DNA from: Psychrobacillus sp. OK032
Lineage (GTDB): Bacteria; Bacillota; Bacilli; Bacillales_A; Planococcaceae
Assembly (NCBI RefSeq): GCF_900111345.1
Contig: NZ_FOGY01000001.1
Location: forward strand, 496,001 to 560,000
DNA length: 64,000 bases
Reading direction: 5' to 3'
Position 1 is the stretch's first letter. Every line of letters starts with the position of its first letter. Shown here in pieces: positions 25,804 to 34,683 of the stretch. Both the position numbers and the translations under genes were made by a program. A model generated the notes under the pieces. The model made no database searches and was not told the origin of the DNA. It saw only the letters and a list, made by a program, of their open reading frames with translations.

Positions 25804-27128
25804 GAACGGTTCCACCCTTCGATTGCAGCTTGTGCTTTGTCCATTTCACGTGAGATGCCGTGATGGAAAAAGACGATGTCACCAGTCGGGTATTGAAAGG
25901 AACGTCCGACTCGACCGCTTATTTGGATAAGCGCGCTTGATGTGAAGATCTTTTGTTCCGCTCCAACGACCGCTACGTGTACGTTTTCGATTGTTATGCC
26001 ACGTTCTAGAATGGTTGTTGTGAGTAAGCCAGGGATTTTCTTTTCTCGGAGCTTCATAACGAGTTCTTTTCTATCTGGATGTTCTGCGTGTACCCTTGGT
26101 AGATCTCCAGGAAAGTTTTCGAGCATTTCAATCGTTGGTAAGAATACGAGGAATGGGGTGCTCGTATTTGTTTTTTCTTCAATCCATTGTTGCAGTTTGA
26201 TTGGGACTTTTCCTTTGTTTAGTTGCCTTGCGTAGCCCCATAGACTGTCGAATCTAGGAACGGGTAGGTCATGTCCGTGATATCTTCGTGAAAGTATAGA
26301 TTGATTGGTCGTTTGAAGTGTTTTCGTTGGTGTTGCGGTGACGTAGTGAATGGCTGCGTCTTGTTTTGCCGCTTTTTTCACTGCTCGCTGTAGCGTTTCA
26401 TCTGCGTAATATGGAAAGGCGTCAGCCTCGTCGACAAATACGACGTCGAATGCTTGTTCAAAACGGTAAAGTTGATGTGTCGTTGCAAGTATGAGTTCAG
26501 CGAATCCTTCTTGGTCTGGTGCTCCGCCATATAGAGCATGTATAGTGGTTTTTGGAAATACTTTTTGAAATCGTGGGAATAGTTCTAGGATGACATCGGT
26601 TCTTGGAGCTGCTACGCATACTCGTTTCCCTTGCTTTAGGCATTGGAAGATGGATGGAAAGAGTAATTCTGTTTTGCCTGCTCCGCAAACTGCTTGAAGG
26701 AGATGTGATTTATTTTGTTCGACACTTGTGAGTAGTTCTTCGCTTGCTTTTTGTTGAAGAGGGGTTAATTGTCCGTTCCATGCAAATTCATGATCGTTCG
26801 CGTAGCTCACATGTTCTTTGTTCCAAAGAAGTAACTCGGAGCAACTACTCACCCGACCCATCCGAATGCAGTGGCGGCAATACGTGCAGTTTTTGTTACA
26901 GCGTGCGCAATGAAATGTGTGAAATAAGTGCTGGGTTGTGTTGTGGCATCGGTTGCAGACGTACTTCTTTAATTGACCAAAAAAGGCTTGGTCTTCGTCT
27001 GTTTGGATGCCGGGTTTGAGGTGGATATGACCGCTTTCGATGTGGGCGTCGATGGCTTCGCACGGGAATGGGGTGTGCTCGCGAAGCCAGATGCGGCCAG
27101 TGAGAAATTGTTGCAATTGTTCTTTCAT
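25800..27128 (-). CDS. comFA: Competence DNA-uptake ATPase ComFA
   Basis: This is a superfamily 2 helicase-like ATPase that drives single-stranded DNA import. An N-terminal zinc finger (CNRCH, CARCNKNCTYCRHC) precedes the Walker A motif AVCGAGKTE, the DEAD box (VFVDEAD), the TATPT motif III and the C-terminal QISGRVGR motif VI. The ATG at 27128 (MKEQLQQF) is preferred: AGGAGA lies six bases before it, while the open frame continues upstream inside degV. It is 442 residues long, the usual size. Confidence 0.95.
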   Translation of the reverse strand: MKEQLQQFLTGRIWLREHTPFPCEAIDAHIESGHIHLKPGIQTDEDQAFFGQLKKYVCNRCHNTTQHLFHTFHCARCNKNCTYCRHCIRMGRVSSCSELLLWNKEHVSYANDHEFAWNGQLTPLQQKASEELLTSVEQNKSHLLQAVCGAGKTELLFPSIFQCLKQGKRVCVAAPRTDVILELFPRFQKVFPKTTIHALYGGAPDQEGFAELILATTHQLYRFEQAFDVVFVDEADAFPYYADETLQRAVKKAAKQDAAIHYVTATPTKTLQTTNQSILSRRYHGHDLPVPRFDSLWGYARQLNKGKVPIKLQQWIEEKTNTSTPFLVFLPTIEMLENFPGDLPRVHAEHPDRKELVMKLREKKIPGLLTTTILERGITIENVHVAVVGAEQKIFTSSALIQISGRVGRSFQYPTGDIVFFHHGISREMDKAQAAIEGWNRS

Positions 27129-27139
27129 GGGCATTCTCC

Positions 27140-27985
27140 TTAGTTGGTTTTTGCCCATCCAAGACCCATCGAGCCTTCGCCTAAATGCGTGCCGATTACG
27201 GGACCGAAATAGCTGATTGTAAACTCTACGTTTGCTAGATTTGCTTCTAACTCAGTTTTCCATGCGATTGCTTCTTGTTCATTGTTTGCGTGTATGATAG
27301 TCGCTTGCAGTTTTGCGTGTTTGGTTGCGTCTTCTTGAAGTAGATCTGCAATACGTTTCATCGCTTTTTTACGTGTGCGCACTTTTTCGAAAGGCACGAT
27401 GACTTTGCTTTCGAAGTGAAGGATTGGTTTCACTTGCAGTACGTTACCAATGATTCGTTCGATGCCGTTTAGACGACCGCCACGGTGTAGATGGTCAAGG
27501 TTGTCCACCATGAAGTATGCGCGCGTTGTTTGTTTCATGTTGTTTAGTTCTTGCATGATTTCATCTGGATGCGCACCCTCTTTTGCCATCTGTGCAGCTT
27601 TGAGCACGTAGAAACCTTGTACCATGCAGGAAATTTCTGAGTCGAATGTATATACGTTAAGGTTGTCCACTATTTGGCCTGCTTGTTGGGCACCTGCGAG
27701 AGTTCCGCTAATGCCGCTCGATAGGTGGATGGAAATGACTGCGTCGTAATTTGTGGATAGTTCTTCGAAAGTGCTGACAAAATCTCCGAGAGCGGGTTGC
27801 GACGTTTTCGGTAGCGTGCGATCATTTCGAACTTTGTCGTAAAATTCGGTTGCGTTAATGTCAATTTCTTCTTTGTAAGTGTCGTTTCCGATGACAACAC
27901 TAAGTGGCACCATGTGAATGTCGAATTTTTCGCGAATTTCTTTTGGGATATATGCGGTGCTATCGGTTACGATTGCTGTCTTCAT
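27140..27985 (-). CDS. degV: DegV family fatty-acid-binding protein
   Basis: This 281-residue cytoplasmic protein has the DegV core: AIVTDSTAYIPKE at the start, the lipid-head-group region SSGISGTLAGA, and HRGGRLNG in the middle. DegV/FakB proteins present fatty acids to the FakA kinase. In Bacillus this gene sits directly upstream of comFA, as here. The start is set by AGGAGTG upstream of the ATG at 27985; the longer open frame reads into the terminator of the preceding gene. Confidence 0.93.
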   Translation of the reverse strand: MKTAIVTDSTAYIPKEIREKFDIHMVPLSVVIGNDTYKEEIDINATEFYDKVRNDRTLPKTSQPALGDFVSTFEELSTNYDAVISIHLSSGISGTLAGAQQAGQIVDNLNVYTFDSEISCMVQGFYVLKAAQMAKEGAHPDEIMQELNNMKQTTRAYFMVDNLDHLHRGGRLNGIERIIGNVLQVKPILHFESKVIVPFEKVRTRKKAMKRIADLLQEDATKHAKLQATIIHANNEQEAIAWKTELEANLANVEFTISYFGPVIGTHLGEGSMGLGWAKTN

Positions 27986-28043
27986 TTTGTGAATCACACT
28001 CCTATTGTTAATTTTACTGAATTGGGGTAGGAAATGGAAGCAC

Positions 28044-28085
28044 AAAAATGCCCCGAACATGATATTTGTCATATATGCCCGGGGT
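28044..28085 (-). terminator. Terminator of the lipoprotein gene
   Basis: On the minus strand CACCCCGGGCATATATGACA folds against a downstream copy ending TTCGGGG, followed by CATTTTTG. It lies directly after the lipoprotein stop and before degV. Confidence 0.75.
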
Positions 28086-28090
28086 GTTGT

Positions 28091-28672
28091 TTATTCAGCT
28101 GCTGAGTCTCCGATAAAGTAGACGCTTGTGACAAGCCATTTGCCGTCTTCTTTCACGAATACGGTTACTTGGCGACCAGTACGATCGAGTTTGGCACCGG
28201 AATCTGGTTGTTCTAGTGCGATATGGATGTTGGCGAAAACTTGTGCTTGTGTTTTATCGTATTTGATGATGGTTGTGTTGTCTGCTGTTCGGATTGTGTC
28301 GTAGTCGTTGAATGTTTGCTCAACTACTACTTTTTCATCGTCATAGTTGAAGCCTTCTGGATTTTTGGAAATAGTGTTCATGTAGCGATCGATGTCTTCT
28401 TCGTTGAACGCTTCCATGTATTCGTCAAAGGCTTTCAGTATTGCTTCTTTTTCCTTAGCTGGTACGTTTGTTGCTTCTTCGATGTTACCGCCAGCCATTT
28501 CGAAACCGACTTCGGTAGATTTGTCGTTTGCTCCGTGGTCAGTCGTTTTTTGAGTGTTTGTTGGGGCGATATCGTTTACGGACCCAGTATTCTGATTTGT
28601 ATCTTCATTACTACCACATGCTGCTAGAAATAGTGCGATAGTTGCGATAGCTAGTGTTTGTTTGATTTTCAT
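28091..28672 (-). CDS. Lipoprotein with an NTF2-like domain
   Basis: This 193-residue protein has a lipoprotein signal peptide ending in the lipobox LAAC (Cys at about 19), then a disordered Asn/Thr-rich spacer. The C-terminal region (about 70-190) includes ILKAFDEYMEAFNEEDIDRYM and ends DGKWLVTSVYFI, a pattern typical of NTF2-like folds. It should be anchored on the outer face of the membrane. Its ligand or partner is unknown. It is divergent from the NERD gene and is not obviously part of the comF operon. Confidence 0.8.
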   Translation of the reverse strand: MKIKQTLAIATIALFLAACGSNEDTNQNTGSVNDIAPTNTQKTTDHGANDKSTEVGFEMAGGNIEEATNVPAKEKEAILKAFDEYMEAFNEEDIDRYMNTISKNPEGFNYDDEKVVVEQTFNDYDTIRTADNTTIIKYDKTQAQVFANIHIALEQPDSGAKLDRTGRQVTVFVKEDGKWLVTSVYFIGDSAAE

Positions 28673-28810
28673 ATGTGTATTTCCCTCCTGCTAGTGGATA
28701 TTTTGTCATACTTATGACGAAAACTCAATTATTTAGTTTCATGTTAGATTAGGTGGAATATTCGGTGTTTTTGTTGTATGATTTTTTGGGAATGGAGGTG
28801 GACTTGACGA

Positions 28811-29743
28811 ATGGTAAAAAAACAATATGCTTTATTAAAAAGATTACGCACACCACATATAAAAGAAGAAGATATCCGGAGAGACATTCACCAAATTGAG
28901 TCTGGTGTTCGCGGAGAAAATCGACTATTACAGAAATTAAACGAATTACGTTTACCGGGACCATTTCGAATTTTCTCAGATGTTGGTTTGCAATCTGGTG
29001 AGTGGAAAGTGCAGATAGATTGTTTAGTAGTAACTGACCGCTGTTGCATTGTGTTAGAGTCTAAAAATATTAGCGACGATTTGTATTTTAATGAGGACTC
29101 TGATGAATTTTATAAAGTAGATAAGAATGGCAGAGAAATAGCTTATCGAAACCCTTATTTTCAACTATTGAAACATATCCGATTTATGAAAGAGTTCTTC
29201 TTATTAAATTTCCCCGAAATGAACGTTACAGGTGCCGTAGTATTTACAGCCAAGTCCTGTAGGATCCGTCAGAAACCTACCCATTATCCCATTTTCAAAT
29301 TAGAAAGTATTATTGAGAGAATCTTACACATGTATGAACTTCCATCTTCTTTTCGATTGAGCAATGAACAGCTAGACTCCGTTGAGCAAATGATATGGAA
29401 AAAGCAATCTACCTTTATCCATCGCCCCCTTTGTGAAAGTTATCATATTTCTCCCAATGAATTGATTCGAGGAGTGGAATGCCCAAATTGTGGCACTCTA
29501 GGCATGAAACGAACAGGGAAAACATGGACATGTACTAAATGCAATCATAGGTCTCGTGATGCACATAAAGATGCTGTGCAAGAGTACTTCTGGTTAGTGA
29601 ATAAAGAAATAAGAAATAAAGATTTTCGTGTTTTTTGTCAAGTAGATTCCGTTTATGCAGCTTCCCGCATGCTGAATAGTATGGATTTACAGATTCATAG
29701 AGCTGGACCTAAGACATTTTATACACAGAAAAAGGATCGATGA
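28811..29743 (+). CDS. NERD-domain protein with a C-terminal zinc ribbon
   Basis: This 310-residue protein has a NERD (nuclease-related) domain in the first half (RGENRLLQKLNEL, then VQIDCLVVTDRCCIVLESKN, the core with a conserved D…E.K pattern). A zinc ribbon is near residues 220-245 (CPNCGTLGMKRTGKTWTCTKC). NERD proteins are predicted restriction-endonuclease-fold DNA-processing enzymes of unknown role. It is a single-gene unit with its own terminator overlapping the stop. Confidence 0.85.
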   Translation: MVKKQYALLKRLRTPHIKEEDIRRDIHQIESGVRGENRLLQKLNELRLPGPFRIFSDVGLQSGEWKVQIDCLVVTDRCCIVLESKNISDDLYFNEDSDEFYKVDKNGREIAYRNPYFQLLKHIRFMKEFFLLNFPEMNVTGAVVFTAKSCRIRQKPTHYPIFKLESIIERILHMYELPSSFRLSNEQLDSVEQMIWKKQSTFIHRPLCESYHISPNELIRGVECPNCGTLGMKRTGKTWTCTKCNHRSRDAHKDAVQEYFWLVNKEIRNKDFRVFCQVDSVYAASRMLNSMDLQIHRAGPKTFYTQKKDR

Positions 29744-29765
29744 CTTTCTTCGATCCTTTTTTGTT
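29731..29765 (+). terminator. Terminator of the NERD gene
   Basis: AAAGGATCGA and TCGATCCTTTT form the stem, and the T run continues to 29762. The left arm overlaps the end of the coding sequence. Confidence 0.85.
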
Positions 29766-29777
29766 GGTTGAGTAGTG

Positions 29778-29990
29778 AATTGCAAGGTAGCATCTCCGAA
29801 TCGCAAAATACACTGCCAGAATCGCAAAATAATGGCTGCAAATCGCTAGATAGCCTCTCTAAACCGCAAGATCCGGTGACATTTTTTGCGAATCGCAAGG
29901 TACCACCTTCGAATCGCAAGATACAATGCCGGAATCGCAAAATAGAGGCTACAAACCGCAAGATAGCCTCTTTTAATCGCAAGATCCATC
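29778..29990. repeat. 21-bp phased repeat array 2 (10 units)
   Basis: Ten units have the conserved C (T in the first) at 29781, 29802, 29823, 29844, 29865, 29894, 29915, 29936, 29957 and 29978. All steps are 21 bp except one of 29 that divides the array into two blocks of five. The consensus AATCGCAAGATA is clearest here. Because 21 is a multiple of three and the motif has no stop in several frames, long artefactual frames appear on both strands with heptad patterns (NRKI, LRF, YLAI). The array sits between the convergent NERD and degU terminators. Confidence 0.92.
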
Positions 29991-30003
29991 TCTCCACCCA
30001 AAA

Positions 30004-30036
30004 TAAAAAATCCTCTTGCTCGTGAGCAAGAGGATT
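30004..30036 (-). terminator. Terminator of degSU
   Basis: TCCTCTTGCT pairs with AGCAAGAGGA around a 4-nt loop, and the plus-strand A run 30004-30010 gives a T tail on the minus strand. Confidence 0.88.
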
Positions 30037-30044
30037 CACAATTA

Positions 30045-30722
30045 TTATCTAACTTCAACCCAGCCATTTTTAATGCCGGTTACTACAGCTTGAGTACGGT
30101 CATTAACGTTCATTTTTTGTAAGATGCTGGATACGTGGTTTTTTACTGTTTTTTCGGAGATGAATAGTGTTTCTCCGATTGTGCGGTTACTTTGGCCATC
30201 TGTTAGTAATTGTAGCACTTCGCATTCGCGCTTTGTTAGTAAGTGGAATGGACGGCGAATTTCTGTTTGATGGAAGTTACCTTTGTTTTCACGTTCGCTT
30301 AGGCGACGGAATTCTGCTACTAGGTTGCGTGTTACTTTTGGATGTAGGTATGATCCGCCTTTTGCTACTACTTTAATAGCAGAGACGATTGCGTTTGCAT
30401 CCATTTCTTTTAGCATGTATCCAAGTGCGCCTGTTTTTAGAGCGTGGGATACGTATGATTCGTCATCGTGAATGGATAGGATGATTACTTTTGCATCTGG
30501 AAATTTTTCTAATAGTTCAGCTGTTGCTTCTACACCATTTTTTGTTGGCATATTAATATCCATAAGTACTACGTCCGGGACGTATTGTTCATATAAACGA
30601 GTTACGTCATTGCCGTCGTCGCCTTCTGCCACTACTTCGAATGTGTCTTCGAAATCTAGGATGCGTTTTACTCCTTCACGGAATAGTTGGTGATCATCTA
30701 TTATTATAATTTTTGTTGTCAT
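30045..30722 (-). CDS. degU: Two-component response regulator DegU
   Basis: This 225-residue NarL-type regulator has a receiver domain with Asp9/Asp10 and the phospho-acceptor Asp55 (VVLMDINMP). It is followed by a LuxR-type helix-turn-helix ([41 protein letters not shown]). DegU controls exoenzymes, competence, motility and biofilm genes. Several such targets (autolysins, flagellar and comF genes) are in this window. It is 33 bases downstream of degS. Confidence 0.97.
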   Translation of the reverse strand: MTTKIIIIDDHQLFREGVKRILDFEDTFEVVAEGDDGNDVTRLYEQYVPDVVLMDINMPTKNGVEATAELLEKFPDAKVIILSIHDDESYVSHALKTGALGYMLKEMDANAIVSAIKVVAKGGSYLHPKVTRNLVAEFRRLSERENKGNFHQTEIRRPFHLLTKRECEVLQLLTDGQSNRTIGETLFISEKTVKNHVSSILQKMNVNDRTQAVVTGIKNGWVEVR

Positions 30723-30755
30723 GTATATTTCCTCCTAATAAAAACCCAATAGTTA

Positions 30756-31901
30756 TTATTCGTCTTTTATTGGAATGCTGAACAAAATAGTGGTGCCTTT
30801 GCCTGGGGAAGAAATGATTTTCATGGTTCCTTCCAGCAAGTCCACTCGTTCTTGCATACCGATTAAACCAAATGATTTTTCTTTTGCAACTTGTGGATCA
30901 AAGCCGACCCCATTATCTTTGACGATAATGTTCATCTTTTGTTGCAACCATTCTATTTTTACCCATGCTTCCTTAAATTTTCCGTGTTTAATACTGTTCG
31001 TTAAACATTCTTGTACTAACCGGAAAATGGCTACCTCGAAATTGGGTTGCATTCGTTCTTCTACTCCAAATGCTTGGAAATTAATTTTTTTCGTTGGATT
31101 GTATTCCTCAATCGTTGATATGTATTTTCGAAGTGTCGGAATTAGTCCTAAATCATCGAGTGCCATTGGGCGAAGATCATAAATGATTCGACGAACTTCA
31201 GAAAGTGCATTTCGAACCATCGATTTTAGATCGATAATTTCTTTCATTGCTTCGTCTCCACCACGCTGCTCGTATGTAAGATTTATCAAATCTGTTCTAA
31301 GTAGTACATTTGCAAGCATTTGTGCAGGACCATCATGTATTTCACGAGAAAGTCTTTTACGTTCTTCCTCTTGGGCTTCGATGATTTTTAATGTGAAATC
31401 TTGTTTAATCTTTGCGTTTTCTAGTGCTTCTCCTACATTTTTCAAGTCAGAAGTTAAATAATTCATCACTATATTTACTTGGTTGACTAGTTGATCGGCT
31501 CGCTCAATCATTTCTAAAAGTCCTTGTAATCTGCGTTCTAATTCATCTCTTCGTAGCCTCAACTGCTTTTCCTCATTACGTTTAATGAGGAGTTTTATTT
31601 GAATTTCGTTTGCAGTTTCGTATGCACTACGTACTTGTGGCTCATCGTAAGAGTCGAAGTTTTTTGAGACTTCGGCTAATCGGTTACGCGCTAACCTTGA
31701 GTTCGTCTCAAGCGTATCGCCTTCTAAAATGACCACTTCGATGTTGCTTCGAATTATTTCTAACTCAACTTTCATTTCTTCGAAGCTTTGTCGACTTTGT
31801 TCGCTTATAATGAATATATCTCTTTTCGAATGATCCATTACTTCAACCATTCGATCGAAAATAACATCTAACGATTGAGTATTCAAATTCTTTTTCGTCA
31901 T
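30756..31901 (-). CDS. degS: Sensor histidine kinase DegS
   Basis: This 381-residue cytoplasmic kinase has an N-terminal coiled-coil sensor, a HisKA_3 domain with REIHDGPAQMLANVL (His189 phospho-acceptor) and an HATPase domain (NSIKHGKFKEAWVKI; DNGVGFD; FGLIGMQERVDLLEG). The length and histidine position agree with B. subtilis DegS. It lacks transmembrane helices, as expected. It is the first gene of degSU. Confidence 0.97.
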   Translation of the reverse strand: MTKKNLNTQSLDVIFDRMVEVMDHSKRDIFIISEQSRQSFEEMKVELEIIRSNIEVVILEGDTLETNSRLARNRLAEVSKNFDSYDEPQVRSAYETANEIQIKLLIKRNEEKQLRLRRDELERRLQGLLEMIERADQLVNQVNIVMNYLTSDLKNVGEALENAKIKQDFTLKIIEAQEEERKRLSREIHDGPAQMLANVLLRTDLINLTYEQRGGDEAMKEIIDLKSMVRNALSEVRRIIYDLRPMALDDLGLIPTLRKYISTIEEYNPTKKINFQAFGVEERMQPNFEVAIFRLVQECLTNSIKHGKFKEAWVKIEWLQQKMNIIVKDNGVGFDPQVAKEKSFGLIGMQERVDLLEGTMKIISSPGKGTTILFSIPIKDE

Positions 31902-31960
31902 CTGTTTTTTTCTCCTTTAAGCATGCAAATGAGTCTCCATTCATAAATGCTACAAAACCT

Positions 31961-31969
31961 ATTATAGCA
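31961..31969 (-). promoter_or_regulatory. Extended -10 promoter of degSU
   Basis: The minus strand carries TGCTATAAT, an extended -10 element (TGn plus a perfect TATAAT), about 60 bases before the degS start. The -35 region is poor. Confidence 0.55.
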
Positions 31970-32038
31970 CTTAATAACTAAAAATAAATTAAAATTACTT
32001 TACAAGTATATTTCAAATGATACAGGGAGGAATTTTTT

Positions 32039-32674
32039 ATGAGAAATGATTACCAGACAGTCAAAGGTTTTGGGGTGAGCGAGATTGTCATTCAAAAGTC
32101 ACGCTTCCTCACATTTGTCGACCGTGTCGAAACCGAGCAAGAAGCACAGGATTTCATTAATAATATCAAACAACAGCATAGAGATGCTACTCATAACTGT
32201 TCAGCATACATAATTGGGGAGCATGATAATGTCCAAAAAGCGAACGATGACGGTGAGCCTAGTGGTACTGCAGGTGTACCTATGTTAGAAGTGCTAAAAA
32301 AACAAGGGTTAAAAGATACAGTAGTTGTTGTCACACGTTATTTTGGAGGCATCAAACTTGGTGGTGGAGGTCTTATTCGAGCGTATGGAAAAGCGACGAC
32401 AGAAGGGATTGACGCAGCAAAAGTAGTAGAGCGAAAGTTGCATCATTTGATGAAAGTTCAGGTCGATTACACATGGCTAGGAAAGGTGGAAAATGAAGTA
32501 AGAAATTCTGCCTACCCGTTAAAAGAAATAAATTATGCAGATTCCGTCGAATTTTTCGTTTACACGATTGCGAATGAGGAAATCACATTTACAAACTGGA
32601 TAATTGAAATGACGAATGGGCAAGCAAAAATCGAGGTTGTCGAAAAAGAATTTTTGGAATTTGATGTGAATTGA
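32039..32674 (+). CDS. yvyE: YigZ/IMPACT family protein YvyE
   Basis: This 211-residue protein has an N-terminal IMPACT domain (KSRFLTFVDRV…DATHNCSAYIIG…DDGEPSGTAGVPMLEVL…VVTRYFGGIKLGGGGLIRAYG) and a C-terminal DUF1949 ferredoxin-like domain. The family is linked to translation or proline-peptide processing in distant homologues. The molecular role in Bacillus is unsettled. It is divergent from degS, as in B. subtilis. GGGAGG precedes the ATG by eight bases. Confidence 0.93.
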   Translation: MRNDYQTVKGFGVSEIVIQKSRFLTFVDRVETEQEAQDFINNIKQQHRDATHNCSAYIIGEHDNVQKANDDGEPSGTAGVPMLEVLKKQGLKDTVVVVTRYFGGIKLGGGGLIRAYGKATTEGIDAAKVVERKLHHLMKVQVDYTWLGKVENEVRNSAYPLKEINYADSVEFFVYTIANEEITFTNWIIEMTNGQAKIEVVEKEFLEFDVN

Positions 32675-32702
32675 ATTATACTTTTACATAAGAGGTGATG
32701 AA

Positions 32703-33860
32703 ATGAAAAAGTTATCCATATTAATCCTGTTACTTTTTAGTTTAAGTGTAGCTCCTATGATTTCATCGGCAACTTGTCCAACTCCTGTGCTCTGGGACGG
32801 TGTGGAACTAAAATCGGGGCAAATCGGCCGAGTGCTCATTCAAAAGCCGACGACTATTTACAAAAATGTACAAGGCACTTTCGAGTTATCTCGAACGGTT
32901 CAACCGGGTGAAAATTTTCGAGTCTATGCAAATAAGTCTACTTATTACCATCTTGGTGGTGGCCTAGTTATTAAGGATGATGCATCGATTTTGTATCAAA
33001 CACCTTCCAAAAACAAATTGACCTGTGCAAAGAATGCCTCTACATCGTTGACGATTGGGGATTCCGTCATATCTGTTACATCAAAGCTTGGGACAGTGCC
33101 AAAAAAGGTGAACAATGAATTTGGAACTTCCACTTCTATTTATCACCAAAATTATCAAAACTTTTATGCCATCAGTTTATTAAACAATAAAATTGCTTCT
33201 CTTTATACAAAAGATAAGCAGTACCAGGTGAATGGTGTGGCAATCTCGAATACAGTTAGCCAACTAGAAAATAGACTAGGTACGAATTATGAAACGACAG
33301 GCAATACTTATCCAGTCGAAATCATCACTTATCAATTACCGAAATATGAAGCTAACTTCTTTATCGATGTACATAACGACAATAAGATTTCTGCCATTCT
33401 CTTAGTAGATTATCAATTAATGAACAAAAATCCGAATTTATATCCAAAGAAGTCAACTTCCCTAGAAGCAAGTTATGAAACTTTGTTATTCGAATTGATT
33501 AATGCTGAAAGAAAGGTTCAAGGAGTTCCTGTTTTACAAAATGCTACTAAAGTGGCGACAGTTGCTAGAAAACATAGTGTGGATATGGGGACGAATGAGT
33601 ATTTCAGTCATGATAATTTACAGGGGCAGTCGCCGTTTGATCGGCTTGCAATTGGTGGTGTACCTTTTCGAAATGCAGGGGAAAATATAGCGACTGGGTA
33701 TACAAATGCTTATTTTGCTCATGAGGCTTTGATGAATTCGCTCGGACACCGTAAGAATATTGTAAGTACTGCGTATACACATGTTGGCGTTGGTGTTTTC
33801 TTTGCTAAGTGGACGTATGGATCGATTCCGTATTATACAGAGAACTTTATTAAGCCTTAA
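32703..33860 (+). CDS. Secreted CAP-domain protein with an N-terminal WDG/YRVY domain
   Basis: This is a 385-residue exported protein with a signal peptide (about 1-23). Residues 28-107 form a domain (VLWDG, SGQIG, QPGENFRVY, HLGGGLVI, TPSKNKL) that recurs in the phosphodiester glycosidase at 58.6 kb. Residues about 110-240 are a CAP-associated-type region. Residues about 258-385 are a CAP/SCP domain (LINAERKVQGVPVL; HSVDMGTNEYFSHDN; AGENIATG; HEALMNSLGHRKNI). Its two histidines and acidic residues line the CAP cavity. It lies 28 bases after yvyE and may be co-transcribed. The substrate is unknown; bacterial CAP proteins are mostly wall-associated. Confidence 0.87.
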   Translation: MKKLSILILLLFSLSVAPMISSATCPTPVLWDGVELKSGQIGRVLIQKPTTIYKNVQGTFELSRTVQPGENFRVYANKSTYYHLGGGLVIKDDASILYQTPSKNKLTCAKNASTSLTIGDSVISVTSKLGTVPKKVNNEFGTSTSIYHQNYQNFYAISLLNNKIASLYTKDKQYQVNGVAISNTVSQLENRLGTNYETTGNTYPVEIITYQLPKYEANFFIDVHNDNKISAILLVDYQLMNKNPNLYPKKSTSLEASYETLLFELINAERKVQGVPVLQNATKVATVARKHSVDMGTNEYFSHDNLQGQSPFDRLAIGGVPFRNAGENIATGYTNAYFAHEALMNSLGHRKNIVSTAYTHVGVGVFFAKWTYGSIPYYTENFIKP

Positions 33861-33972
33861 CTAGATTAGTATTAGAAAAGTGAAACATCTTCTAAAGTAC
33901 AAAACCTGTTTTGTATCGTTTTCGGAGGTCTTTGGACAGCCTTATCGCTATATCATTACCGATTGACTTTTA

Positions 33973-34014
33973 AGAGAGGCTGGTTCGTGACTGACGTCAC
34001 GAACCAGCCTCTCT
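33973..34014 (+). terminator. Long perfect hairpin after the CAP gene
   Basis: A perfect 19-bp stem (AGAGAGGCTGGTTCGTGAC and its complement) encloses a 4-nt loop, TGAC. The tail is pyrimidine-rich (TCTTCTT) rather than a pure T run. It is placed as the terminator of yvyE and the CAP gene. Confidence 0.75.
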
Positions 34015-34410
34015 CTTCTTGGTAATCTTATTGCATTTGTCTGTCCGTCGCCCTCCTTCAACAGTACTAATAAGGTTAAGACCTTTTTGGATAATGAGTG
34101 AAAAAATGCTTTCCAACTCATAAAGGAAGCACCCGAATATGCAATTTCGGGTGCTCTAGTGCTTCTCTATACAATATATGCTATCTATTTTTTGGACATA
34201 TACTCTTTTACAAGTAGAAGATAATTAGCAGAACTGCTCTTCTTAAAGATTCTTACTAGCTAACAATCCTTCCCTCTACCTTACCTGGTGTACAATCAAA
34301 TTCATTTTCTTATTTTCTTTCAAAGTACCAATGACTTGATGCCCTTAAAAAGCATTTACTTCCTTCTCTTTTAGTTGTCTTTCTTTGATGATTATTTGAA
34401 CACATTTAAT

Positions 34411-34542
34411 TGATTGAAGCGGAAGGCGGCGACTCCTGCGGGATCAAGTGAGACAGATGAGACTTCACAACGTACGCGAAGCGGCGGTGAAGGCTCATCG
34501 CTCACCCCGCGGAAAGCGTCCGCCTGGAGCGCAAATCAGTGG
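34411..34542. repeat. Structured intergenic repeat element A (short copy)
   Basis: The element starts GAAGCGGAAGGCGGCGACTCC, continues through GTGAGACAGATGAGAC and GGCTCATCGCTCACCCCGCGG, and ends AAAGCGTCCGCCTGGAGCG. GGCGG at one end pairs with CCGCC at the other, and internal parts (AGATGAG / CTCATCG) can also pair. A longer, inverted copy is at 53138-53329. Similar GC-rich intergenic sequences are, to my recollection, widespread in Bacillaceae genomes. Confidence 0.85.
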
Positions 34543-34614
34543 AATTATTTATTAGAATCTACTCTTTAAATACCAGGAATACTGGGTTCATGCACACCAG
34601 TCTTACATACCATT

Positions 34615-34662
34615 AAAAAAAGTAGAGTAAAAGAGTCATGGAGATTCTCTTACTCTACTTTT
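34615..34662 (-). terminator. Terminator of the amidase-SH3-SpoIID operon
   Basis: AAAGTAGAGTAA…ACTC and its near-complement TTACTCTACTTTT form a long stem. The plus-strand A run 34615-34622 supplies the T tail on the minus strand. Confidence 0.85.
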
Positions 34663-34683
34663 ATCTTATTCGCAATATATTTA

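Larger units (their letters stand above)
33861..34683. other. 823-bp intergenic region with hairpins and a structured repeat
   Basis: No gene is supported on either strand. The region holds the terminator at 33973-34014, a second hairpin at 34128-34155 (AGCACCCGAA / TTCGGGTGCT), repeat element A at 34411-34542 and the terminator of the SpoIID/LytB gene at 34615-34662. The part 34160-34400 is AT-rich and shows nothing recognisable; it may be gene debris. Confidence 0.6.

Noticed and set aside
25795-25810. Missing comFB as a possible assembly error
   Set aside because: The four-base overlap of comFA and comFC is clean and typical of real operons. Many Bacillales lack comFB, so this is ordinary variation.
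29719-30067. Overlapping reading frames of 73-106 residues on both strands with heptad patterns (NRKI, LRF, YLAI)
   Set aside because: They arise because the 21-bp repeat is a multiple of three and free of stops in several frames. None has a ribosome binding site, and the diverged array 1 has no such frame.
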